A stretch of 64,000 nt of DNA, taken from assembly GCA_905221605.1 (NCBI GenBank), contig CAJNDS010002145.1:314501-378500 (forward strand), given 5' to 3'. The DNA is from Symbiodinium natans (taxonomy: Eukaryota > Sar > Dinophyceae > Suessiales > Symbiodiniaceae). Of this stretch, positions 33,942-45,700 are shown one piece after another. Every line of letters starts with the position of its first letter. The first letter of the stretch is position 1. Made by a program: the position numbers and the translations under genes. The notes beneath the pieces were generated by a model. That model saw nothing but the letters and a program-made list of their open reading frames with translations. It searched no databases and was not told where the DNA came from.

Positions 33942-34166
33942 CACTGAGTGACCAAAAGGAAACAACAGCACTATGAACATTGCGCAGGTACACAAGGATG
34001 CGTCCATCCTTGCTTCACAAGATCTAACTGGGCGTCTTCGTTGGCTCTCGTCCCAGTTAGGCTCCGAGAGCCCCCTGCGGGAAAATTGAGCGAGATGCTG
34101 GATCTCGGTCCAACCTTATTGGCGTATCCAAGTCCCTTAGCTTAGAATCAGGGTTCACACACACAC
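33942..34166 (+). repeat. 225-bp repeat with CA tail, copy 2
   Basis: Partner of 32917-33146 at an offset of 1025 bp. The left boundary is sharp (…TTCAGAT then CACTGAGTG) and unrelated to copy 1's flank. The right end again dissolves into CA repeats. The near-identity suggests recent duplication or gene conversion. Confidence 0.8.
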
Positions 34167-34377
34167 ACCCGCGCGCGCGCGCACGCAGACACACGTAAAC
34201 ACCCGCAGACACACCCCCGCACACGCACAGGCACAGACACACACACACACACACACAGACACACAGACACACAGACACACAGACACACAGACACACAGAC
34301 CCACAGGCGCACAGACGCACAGACGCACAGACGCACAGGCGCACAGGCGCACAGGCGCACAGACGCACAGACGCACA

Positions 34378-34412
<35 letters not shown>

Positions 34413-34460
34413 GCTCACACGCTCACACGCTCACGCGCTCACACGCTCGCACGCGCACCC
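34167..34460 (+). repeat. CA-derived microsatellite complex
   Basis: CG and CA dinucleotides, then CACAGA, GCACAGAC and GCACAGGC octamer variants, then pure (CA)n (about 34380-34410) and CACGCTCA units. Minus-strand CVCVCV-type frames are artefacts. Confidence 0.9.
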
Positions 34461-35850
34461 ACACGCACTTTTTTCGCTTTACATGATGATGTCAGCCTTG
34501 AAACAATACTCCTTATCAAGCCGGGTTGCATCAAGTAGCCTCGGCTGAGCGCTTGACTGGCATGTCTAACGCAACCAGTGCAGCAGAGGGCTGGTTTCAT
34601 TAAAGGAAAAACCCTCAGATGAAGCAAAGGTAAAGGTTCTTACTGGCAAGGTTAGTCAACGGCCGAGTTCAACCCCTGGCAACATGCCGTACTGTCGCCT
34701 AACTGTATGTTCTAGGATTTCGGCTTGGATCACGCACAGCCTTGGGCGGATTTTGGCGGACACGCTCTCGGGCGGGCTTGAGGTCTTGGACAGAGGTTCG
34801 AAGTCTGTATACGATGCCACGAAGCATGCAGAGCGAGGCGAGAAAGGAGGGTGAAACCAAGGTAAGGGACGAAAGTGAAGCCAAACAGAACACAAACATG
34901 GGTGGAACATGGTGGAACAACAGCTTGCAAGTAGTTGGAACCGCGTATTTGCACTCTGTCAAGGCCGAGCAGCTCATTGCGGTTTTCGACCGGCGGACAG
35001 AGCCATTTGCTCCCATGGTTCAACCGGTGTCATGGCTCAGTCCCTCCCTCATTTCTGGGAGGGGACTGTGCAGCTTGCTCCCAGCCCTGCATGTAGGGAC
35101 GGGTAACAGGCAAGCTTCGCCGAGACTATGAGTTACGATGGGTTACGCATGTTTACATCCCTTGCATCACATCTTGCCCAGTAGCTTTACATTGTTACTA
35201 GTCTTAGTCCATGTCTAAATACGTACATTTATATAGAAAGCATGCATCGGCGTTGAAACCACGGAGTATCAAGTCCAGCGAGTCCAAGATTGACTAGCAG
35301 TCGCCTTCTCCTAATTCACAACAGCGAAGCCTCCCATGCCTCTAGCTCATTGTTTCCCTCACTATTTGGTGTGCTTCAGCCTCTTGAGTCTTTCAATGGG
35401 GACAAGCTGATGCTAGAGGACATGCAGGCACTGGTCTCTCACACGCGAGCATGAAAGCCATTGTTGTTTGCAGTTTTCGTCCGGCTGGGCCCAACACGGT
35501 AGAAACAAGATGTGGTCTGCACAGAGAGGCGCAGGACTCAGGCACCGTCTAAACTTCAATGAGCACCGAACACTCTCATCAGTGTATACGAGATATCAGG
35601 CACAGCATGGTGCATCAACGTGCAAAAATATCGAGCCTTCGGCGTAGTTAGCAAGATTTAACGGCTCACTCGACTTCTCGGATCTTTGGGTTGGCATGAG
35701 ACTGCCACATGTTGGCGTCCTCACCTGGGTAGTCCGTCAATGTGATTTCGATGCGCAAGTATCAGCAACCGCACAGAAATGTGTCACGACAAACGAGGGC
35801 TGAACATGACGGCCTTTGTGAAATCAATTCGTCTGGTTTTGAACCTGAGG
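34461..35850. other. No supported gene
   Basis: Overlapping frames at 34656-35131 on both strands share codon register and cancel each other as evidence. 35132-35760 has no frame worth naming. Confidence 0.35.
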
Positions 35851-35900
35851 ACTCCAAGTGATTCCAAGTGATTCCAAGTGATTCCAAGTGATTCCAAGTG
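35851..35900 (+). repeat. Five tandem copies of a 10-mer (ATTCCAAGTG)
   Basis: ACTCCAAGTG followed by four perfect ATTCCAAGTG units, then CACAG. A short, nearly perfect minisatellite. Confidence 0.9.
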
Positions 35901-36389
35901 CACAGAACAGGCCACGTACGACAAATCAAACGGTGCAAGGCGCACACCCGATCCACATACTGCGGTACCAGAATCCAACAACGAACGTACCGCAGAAGAG
36001 AGCGGACATCGCCTGCAAGACTGCACAATCTACACAGTGTAATACAAAATGTAACAGTACCAGATAGTACCAGCCTGATTCCCTGCTCAAGATTCTGCAA
36101 AAGCGCATCAAGTGGCATCAAGAGATCCGCTTTTCCAGCCTTCAAGCCGACCAGTTTGCGCTCATCGTGTGCCGGTTCTGCGGCCCAGCAGAGGAAATTC
36201 ACAACCTCGGCTCGGCCCAACAAATGATAACAAAGGAGTATTGCATGTGTAGATATGTGTAGATGAGGCCAGCACAGGCATACGCATCATACTCATGCTG
36301 GGCTGCACAAAGCCACTAAGCTGCAAAACATGCAAGCACTCGGGCTCACTCACTTGGGCAATACACAATCGGTAACCGAAGCGGCTAAA

Positions 36390-37015
36390 TCAGAAACCAG
36401 GAAATACCAGGAAAACACATGATGCGGAAACGACGACTAATTCGGAATAATTCGGAAGCCGGCAAATGGCTGATTCGCAAACCAGCAAACGGCTGATTCG
36501 TAAACCGGCAAACGGCTGATTCGGCAACATGCAAACAGCTGAGTCGGAAAATGCAAAATGGCTGAATCAAGAACTGGGACATGGAGGATTGGGAAGCCAG
36601 TAAACGATAATTCGGAACCGGGAAAGCCATTACTTTGAAACTAAAAACGGCAAGAGCTCGACTTGTAAAATCTTTACTCGTCCTCACCCTCCCAACCCCA
36701 CCCCAACCCCCTCCACCCCCGCCCCCCCCCAACACACCCCCCCACCCGCATCCAGCAGGTTTCTGCTTTGCAGTTCCTGATGCGCAGATCCTATTCGCGC
36801 GCGGCAGTTTCTTCGCAGTCTCCGAATCGCGCTGGTTTGTGATGCGTAGGTTTCCAAGTTTTCTGATGCGCAGTTTCTGATTCGCGCGGATTGCTCATGC
36901 ACAGTTTCTGATTCGCACGAGTTTCTGATGCTCATTTTCTGATTCGCAGTTTCCGCATCACGCTAGTTTCTGATTCACAGTTGCTGACTCGCGGTTACTG
37001 ATTCGTAGGCCAGCT
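36390..37015. repeat. GATTCGC periodic array in two blocks around a C-rich core
   Basis: Left block (36390-36620) repeats GGCTGATTCG-AAACCGGCAAAC at about 24-bp spacing. The centre (36690-36750) is CCCCACCCC-rich. The right block (36770-37015) repeats TTTCTGATTCGC/TGATGCGCAG at about 15-25 bp. The shared heptamer is in the same orientation in both blocks but the flanking bases differ. Frames 36385-36735 minus and 36635-36880 plus are repeat-derived. Confidence 0.6.
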
Positions 37016-37020
37016 TCTGA

Positions 37021-40000
37021 GTTTTTTGCTTGATCCATCCGGACACACCCTCCAGGGCCAGCTGGCGAGCTGGAGGCCACAAACGCGGCGGGCCGCTAGC
37101 ATCCCCCTTGTTACATGGAAGACGAGTCGGGCCATAGCTGCAAGTTTTGCCAAACACGTCTGCGATCGGGCCCTCCTTCCTTATACCAAGACGTGGCGGG
37201 CCGATAGCAGCACTTATGTTGCATGAAGCGCCAAAGTGTGCTGCGATTGGCGTGCTCGCTCGTTGTACAAAAGACGAATTTGCACGCACATGTGCAGTGC
37301 TGTACCGACCAAGGCTGCAACATCCTTGGCCATCTGCGACTTTGTGCATGGAGTGCCGTCCTTCGAGCGGAATTTTCATCTGATCTGCAACGTGCATCTA
37401 GTTGGTTGAAAACGCAGGTGTTTGCAAAGCTACCTGCCTCATAATCAACCAGGCCATCTGAGTGCAAAGGGCTCGGCATTCCGATCAGGCCTGGCAGGAT
37501 GGCTTCTCCACACGGAGAATCCATGACAAGTCGGGGAACATAAAAAAGGTCACACATGCGCCAAGGAGGTCACCCCATGTCAAACCAACTATCTTGCTGC
37601 CATGCTACCTGTTTCTTATGGACGGGATTGATCACGCAGATTCGCAGCAGAACAGTGCAAGTCGAGGCATTTCCCCAAGGAGGCATTAGAAAAGTGTGCA
37701 ACGAACACGTGACGGCGACAGGCACCAAAAGGTTTTTGTTAAAGCCGGCCTCCAGGGAAGTACCTTGGTTGCACCGTGCATTGCTCTGTGACACATGTAT
37801 CACATCAGTTGCAGAACGGGATACCCACGCCGGTTTGCGACGACAAAACCCCTATACCCTGTTGTGATCTGGAGGGGCCGGTTTTTACATAACTTACATT
37901 CAGCTGTACATCTTCATCTTCATTACTGGGACAAACTTCATGAATCGTCGTACCAGCTGCACATTGTAGTACAGCCCGTCGCGAACTTCGATGCCAGCGG
38001 GAGGGTCCTTGATGAAATAACCGAGCTTTGACAAACGCTGTCAGACCAATAGATGCAACAGGACAGCACGTGAGAGCCAGTGACAGGGGCCACCACTCGG
38101 TAGCCCAGCAACAAGGCAAAAATGTAGTCCAGTCCTCATGTGAGTCAAGGTGGACAGCTTTCTCTACAAACATATTAAGTGTACAATCATGCGCATGGAC
38201 CACAAGGCTGCGCAGCCTTCATGCTTTGCGGTGGTGTACACGCTGAGATCTGGCCTGCGATGGAACACGTGTAAGGCACAAGTATCTCTTTCTGGCGACA
38301 AGACATGATATGCTGTGGACACTGCGGATTCGCGCCACCATTGGCGTAGCGAGCAGACTGCACACGTTGGGGTTTCAGCCCGTCAACGCCCAGTGCTGCG
38401 ACACAAAGACACCTCGCCTCCTCGTTTGGATAAGGTGATGGAAAGGCATCCACGAGGATACCCGGCCGAGTAAACATCTCCCCTTTCAGTAAGCGCTGAG
38501 CTTGATTGATGGGTGTTTGCCTCTGCGATGCTTCAGCCTGCCTTCATCATTTGGTCCATCCACTACATCGTAGCTTGAGGCGATCTCCTGACGAGATGCG
38601 GGAGTAATCTTGCCCTAATCAACCTCCTGATGGGAACACGGTTAAACTGTCTAACCCATTGGGCGAGGAGCGGAGGCTGGAAGACTGGAATCCTGGAAGG
38701 AGGAGTGCGCCAACAAATCGCGAGACAACGGCCGAACTTCTTGGCGTATCTTAGCGTGCTACTTCCTGGTTGACGAATGTTGATCACCAGGACGACGACT
38801 AATCATGGCTAACGATGGTCTAGCTAAGGGATACCTGGCGCTTGAATTAGCTGCACTTTGGCAAGCACAAGCCGTGAACACCTTTCTGTCGCTTGATCAT
38901 CCGCATTGACTCCTTCATACGCTTCTCTGGAAGAACGAAATTCACCAGGTGTCTGAAGTGAAGCCTCCCATTGACATTTGCTGACATTTGCTGATTGCCG
39001 AGTGTCAAGACACAACCTGCAGCTGAGCTGTGGACTGTTTCATCGAGTGGCAAGTTGCACAAACCTGTGCAAGAGCGGGCACAGCGGCAGAATGTGGTGC
39101 ATAAGGATGCAAAACAAAGGCCACCTGCCGGTACACCTCGTAACCACGGCCTCAGTCTGTACGAAATGGAGGTCCGAGTGGGCAGAATTGAGGGTCAGGT
39201 GCACTCAAAAAGTGTCGATATCGTGCTTTTATTGATGATGAAAGCGGGGTGCTTCGAGGTGGTTCGGGGCAGCCTTCAAATGCTTTCAACCCGACGATTC
39301 AACATTTAATCGTCCGTTGAATACCTTGTGTCGATTTGTGTCGTACGCAGCGTACGCTGGAGCCATTGGACCGGGGACCAGTGCACACAACAACAGTCGG
39401 AACACGCCAAGCGATGGTCACAGAAACAATAGTCGAACACACATGCGCATCAGTACTGACAGGCTGCTGCCAATATTCATTTCAAACCGATGCTGATAAT
39501 ACTTGACTTTGAACAAGTTTGCAATACATTTTGTAATATGAAATTATTAACCCTCTGGGATACCCCAGTTTTGAGGCTACAGGCACCTCCTGGGTGCCTT
39601 GCGCACGCTCGGGATCTCGTGGGCATGAAGTATTGACTTCACCCAAAACGGGTATCGCCTCAGGAGAACTGCAAACATTCTAACGCTGCAGAACATTTCT
39701 GTTCGTGGCCTTGCGCTTTGCAGCCTGAGCAGCACGCGGAGGATGTGGAGGATCCTTGTCGTCGCCTGTTTCTTGGCAAAGCCATGTCGCAATGTGTGTA
39801 CAGACTTGTACAGACACCATGTACCCCTACTGGCTGCCATGTGAGGGAAGAGCAAGAAGGCAAGCCGATTGAATGCAACGTGGCTCGACCGGCGAGTTGG
39901 GAAGTCGAGTCGTCGAAAAAAGCGTGGACCGAATCAGAAACTACAAAAGACCGCATCGGCAAACAACCGAGACTGAGTCAGACAACGACACGGCACAAGG

Positions 40001-42160
40001 CAGACAAAAACAACAGGATAACAGAGAATGCTCATGCCATATAGACAGGTGTTAGGCATTTAAAGATCTAGATGACTTCCAATACAACCAGTTGCGTTCC
40101 CGCTTCCGCAAGAGCAGGTCAGGCTATAGTTTTCTCGACTCAAGCGAGGTGACTCGCATGCACTTTTGCTGACTCGAACGATACTCAACATGTGCGCTTA
40201 AATGTAAGAGACTACGCAGGCCAAAGCAAGTCATTGATGCGCTATGTTGCCGGACTGTGTCCCCAACTTATTGTTCAGACTGCTTGAGCATCCAACACGC
40301 GAGTGGTTAAACGAGGCAGCTGAAGCGTCATTGATCATTCATCTCGGCCCCGTGATGAAGGTGGCTTTATCCAAACGAGAAATTCATCAAGTCTGAGCCC
40401 TGTGCATTGCGCTGGCAAAGACCGAGCAACAAAGGCAGCGCTGCCCAGAGCAGCGGCCCCTGCAGTCGCTGCGCAACTGTGCTGAGAGCTCTGAGATCAC
40501 CGTAGATTGTCAATGTCTGTTGTTCTTGATTGAGTAGTGCTCAGTAACACTTTGTACATCCTTACATTGCCTCCCAGCGAGCGTGCGACGCGTCTGGCAG
40601 TGAAGGCCATGACCTTGCAGGTCTTGGCAGGGCTGGTGTGATTCGTTGGCGCACAGATTCTGTCCTATTTCCTGCTGTGCCAGCAGATCACTGCTGGGGG
40701 TCCCCCAAACAAACTTCGGAGCCTACAGAGCCTACAGTCCCAAGCTTGCAAGGTTTTCTGAGCCAGCCGCCCCAACGTAAGCTGGAACCCCTGTGGCCAA
40801 GTCTGCTTGCTGAGCCGAAACAAAAATACGCGTGGTGTGACATATTGGGACATGGTGTGACGAGGGTCCGATCACCACACAGATGTACACCGTTGGCGGC
40901 AAGTGGAGGCAGATGAGGATTCTGATGTAAAGTCGCCGACAATCACTGAGAGTTTACATCTCACATGCACTCCCCCAAGAGCACTCTTGCATGATGACGT
41001 GAGTGTGACATTTGACGTTAAAATGCCCGCCTTGGCACATCCTGATGTGCCTAACCCCTCAATAGTGGCCGGGCTGTGGTTAGTTAGCTACGTGTCAGCA
41101 ACACAACAATCGGAAAGAGAAGGAAAAGCAAGTGCGTGCGCTGACATGTCGTAAGGTATCGCACGAGCAAAAATCAAGCAACAAGAAGCAAGCAGTGCAA
41201 AAGCATTAGGCGTACACCGGATGCAAGTAGATGCAGGTAAGCGCAAGAAACGACCAAAACGATTCGAACGGATGTGCTTCTAGCATCTTCCGCCTGAACC
41301 GAGGGGCAAATTGTTGATGCAATGCAGCGCTGACTCGCACAGCTCGAGTTCATTTTCGCAGCCTGAGCCAAGCCTCAAACGTTGTTGCAGGCCAGCCCAC
41401 GCAATCTAGGGTCGATCCTCGCTGGATCTAACCCCAGCCATAAGTCTTTGGGAAGCTTTGCCTGGTGAGTGAAACATACTGGTAAGCACGACGATGGAGT
41501 CATTGGCTGCGACGAACCTCACCAAGGACCTCACGAGAGGTGCACACTCAATCGCCCGCATTTCTGTTTATCTCAAAGGCTGCATTCGTTTGAATTTCTA
41601 TGCATTTCCAAACTGGTGTATGGAGAAGAGCACAGAGGGCGAACCTTTACTTCTGCAAACACACGCACGCACAAAGCCCATGAAGCCAGGAAAAGGCATC
41701 AGCCCCTCTCAATGACTCAACTGAAGCGAAGTGCCGAACCCTGGGGCGCATGCCTCAACAGGCGTCTGATCATAAGCACTGGGGTCGCAGCCTGAAGAAC
41801 TGCTACGCAAGTGTCGATGGCGATTCCTGCACCTGCACTCGGACGACTCAGAAGCATGAGTTTGTCTATACATCGATATGCGAAGAGGATCTGTGCCTGG
41901 GCACATTCGAGAGCCTGATGGCCCGACATTGGCAAACACCATGTTCCGCTCCTCCATCCAACTTGCATGCAAGACAACGATCCGCTCAACGAGCCGCTCA
42001 CAATGTGCTCAACATACTTGGACTATCATGGCCTGGAGCCCTGGTCGATCAGGATTGAACTCGAACGCATCCACGCCCCAAACTTCCTGTTGTCGTGCGG
42101 CTCACTTAAAACTTCATTGCATGTGCTCTCTACACCTGTATTACTAGGAGAGAGCACAAT
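37021..42160. other. About 5 kb without an assignable gene
   Basis: A few stretches look exon-like but their strand is uncertain. At 37899-37960 minus there is a good GTAAGT donor after CAGCTGAAT and a GTGCAG acceptor, while the same bases are open on plus as the end of frame 37795-38031. About 39800-39670 minus reads LRHGFAKKQATTRILHILRV. About 41820-42164 plus is open in two frames. No domain was recognised in any, so none is annotated. Confidence 0.3.
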
Positions 42161-42795
42161 ATGATTAAGTGAACAGAGTGAGTGAAGAAGCACGCAATAA
42201 TACTGGTGTGCGAACGTAATGAGCGAGCAATTTTTGCATTCTTACTTGGCTCGCTTGTAATACTAAAGGAAGCATGCGGGCCCCCTTGTTCGTATCTTTG
42301 TTTCACTTTTTGGTAATTGAATTTCTGGAATTATACAGCGAATTAAGAAAGGCCTTCTAGTTTAGTGTTGATTTAGTCTCTTAACAGTATTAATTTTCTA
42401 TTATCTTTTCCTTTTACTTTCAGTAGCTTTAATATCCTAATTGTAATTGTAATATTGTATCCTAAAGGTAAAGGCAAAAATAATTCGAATTTTATGTTAC
42501 TTTTCAGGGTTTTCCAGGGTGAAGCGTGAAGACTCAAGAATCGCTTAGTCATTCCAAATCCTGCAGTTCGTCCATGATGCCGCCTTAATAATAGGTTTGT
42601 GTCCAGTTCCCACGGTTGAAGAGAATAAGAGAGCACACTAATACTAATGTTACAAGTTAACGCGTGAATATTAGTATTAGTGTGTGAACACATGAACGAA
42701 GTAAGGGCCCTATTAATATAATAGCTATAATATGAGGGCCCATGAGTATCCTTAATATTATACCGGGCTAATATACTACTTTCATGCCCGGTTCA
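42161..42795. other. Low-GC island with several inverted repeats
   Basis: Contains a perfect 15-bp inverted repeat (CACACTAATACTAAT at 42634-42648 and its complement at 42670-42684, 21-nt loop). It also has GGGCCC arms about 30 bp apart (about 42707-42743) and ACCGGGC/GCCCGGT arms near 42764-42792. Composition is much more A+T-rich than the flanks. It may be a degraded MITE-like insertion. No coding signal. Confidence 0.5.
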
Positions 42796-45700
42796 TAGAC
42801 TGGTTTTTAATATTGAATTTTCTATCTTCTTTGCCTTACTCTCAAGCAGGCTCAAACTGCTGCTCCCTGATGATTTCTTGCGTCTTTGCCGAAGTCGGAG
42901 GGTATGTTGTAAGGAATCGAGCCCTAGCTCGTGACCCACCAAAACGAACGCGCGCGCACAGATTTGCCGCACCCTTGAAGGGTAGAACAACCGAGTGCGT
43001 TTTATTGAGATCTGGCACTTCGACCGCCGAGCTTTGTGAAGGAACTTTCTCATTCTTGATGTGGCCATGACTGCCCCCAACGGCAGAAGGTGGCTGCCAG
43101 ACGTTGCGTGGATCGAGGAAATACGTCCTTATACCACAGCATCAGCATACCATCATTATTCGTGTCGGCCTCCGGCCTCCGGTCGAAGAGGCATCTAGAC
43201 CAGTCTGCTTCCCCTTTCCCAACCCTTCCCCCCCGCCCGCCTGAACCCCACGCCAAGCGACATACGACTTTGGCTTTCCTTCGGATGCGCAGGCGGCCCT
43301 CGCAAGGGTTTGCAATTGTTGTTGGTGTTGTTGCGTAGTGTTCTTACAGCAATGTATACATAATATGAATATGTGTGTGCCCGCGGAGCCGAGCAGCCGC
43401 TCTCACCTACGGAAGATAATGAAGACATTCCGTCGCCAACATGTGCCAGTAGCAAAAGTGCTCGTCAGTGTCAGAACGATGTATGCCAACTTATCGAGTT
43501 CAACCGCAACTGCTGTGACATTGACATCAAGCAAGCATCATGGCTACGAATGGCGCTTGGACGTGAACATGGGCTCTCGTGTCTCTGCGCCTGGTCCGTC
43601 ATGGCAAGATTCCTTGAGCACTAGATTGGCGGGATATTGGAGGCATAAACAGAGTGTCGGTTGTATGTACATGAAGATTGGCAGCCTCAAGTCGGACCGT
43701 GCAGCACACGCTTTCATTTCCAGCCGAGGTGCGTTGGAACCAAGATTCGTGTGCCAGCAGGAAAATCGACTGTGGAACCTGCGCTGCCATGAACCACACA
43801 TGCCCAATGTACAAGCAGCTTTCTTACCAAAACACGGCTCGCAGACCTTGGATGGTAACCGAGAACGCTTCCTTGGCACCAGCCAACCCATGGCAGTCAT
43901 GCAAGGAGCAACATCGGTATACATTATACAACATCATGCCACACCATTCCTAGCTTGCAATTTAACGACTTACAGCAGATGGAAAGGCCGCCGAGTCACT
44001 GTAGCGACGTGATGAACTGAGCTAACGGGCGGATGCAGGCGGGCGGCCTCTGGCAACTGTTTGCTTCAACTGAGTTCAAATCAAAGAACACCACTATTAC
44101 ATCACTTCAGTTGATACCAGTGGGTCCAAAAGACGGCCGCGCTGCCACTCCCAAAACGCTGTTGGTTCATCATGTAATGATCGACTTCCCACAACTGTCG
44201 CGGGCGCAACTTTGCCCGAAGGATGTGTACACAGAGATCAATGCGTAGAAGCATTGATTCTTCCGATTGATTCCACGTTCTCATGACTATCAATGTTGGC
44301 TTTCTGCTTTGACAGTACCTTAGGCATCTCATGCAGTCGCCTCGTAGCAGAAGTTCCTCAAGGCAACATCATCCTCAGAGAGCAGTTCGATTCAAGGAAA
44401 CAGCGGAGATTTTAAAAGCATAGCATCTGAGAATCTAAAGCTCTTACGTGTTCTTGGCCGCAGAAGCTTGAGCTTTAAGCTAGTCTTACACTAGCTCATT
44501 GCATCTCATGACACATGACCGACATGAAAAACTTTTTTGCCCTCGACAACTTGCTGTACCCAAATTCGCCGAGCGACCTTCAAATCAAGTTTGTCCCACA
44601 GGGCGGGTATGTCGATTTTGTCCATATCCTTCACACGAAGACGGGTGCTCTGACAATGAACACAAAGTTAAACGGCTTGTGTTCCAGTCCCACTTGTCCC
44701 CACAGCTTGACTACGCAGATGCAACTGCTACATGCTGCGAAGGGGAAGTAGCGCATGCAGCGCCGCGTCGTAGGTCTTCGCAACATGCACTCACAATATA
44801 GTGATGAGCGATGAAGGCAACGCAACAGCTTCTTTACAAAATGACCTGAGCAATGCTGAGCAATGCCTGAAGTCCAACAGTGGTAGCGGCGAGCTTATCT
44901 CAACCCACTTGCGCAGAACCCTGGCGTAGATCCGCGTGCGTAGCGCCTTATAGGGATCCGATGCCCTCGCGAGGTCTTCTGCTTTTGTGACCCGAAAAAG
45001 TGAAATGCAAGAAAGCGTTCCGCGGGGCGTTCCCGAGTGACTTAAAGAGCTGCTTCAAGCTCTCTGTGTTCAGGAGGCCCTTGTACAGATGACCCGGGAT
45101 GTCCGGATCCTCTGATTCCTGCGCTCGGTCTGTGAGACATCAGGTCGCGAAATACACATCACCCCATTTTGGACGCTACAGAACGCAAACACTCATCAGC
45201 AGCGGAAGTACGCATCAGGGCAGAGCAACCCTCAGCAAACACAGGTCAAACTGCCGGACGTGCTGCGGACGCCAGCGATTTTGGATGTTTATACAGTATT
45301 CTACTATAGTACCTCACTGTCGACAAACGCCTGTGTGCAAGATGTTTGGCGGGTCCGTTGACCATTCAGTTACAGACTTTCTTCGAGTATATAGGGACTT
45401 TAGGGTGGGACCCTGCATTTTGGCATACGCAATTTGGACAGACGGTCCCAATATTTCACAGTTGTTTTCAACAATAGAGATTCGGCATAGCTGCTGTGGC
45501 CAGGCTGTAGCGCTGGACCCAGGCGGGTTACCGAGAGGAAGCCTAGACAAACCAAGAACCGGCAACAACGTACATAGCTCCAAATCGAGTGGGGATCACG
45601 AATCACGGCTCACTTCGCGTTCTTGTGTTCTGGTCATTTTCTGTTGCGCGTTGCTATGCACACAGGAGTGCTGCAGTTTCGAGCTGAATTTTGAGCAGAC

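Noticed and set aside
43338-44012. 224-codon plus-strand frame
   Set aside because: No domain, starts within the dispersed-repeat flank, minus strand also open over most of it; not enough to call a gene.
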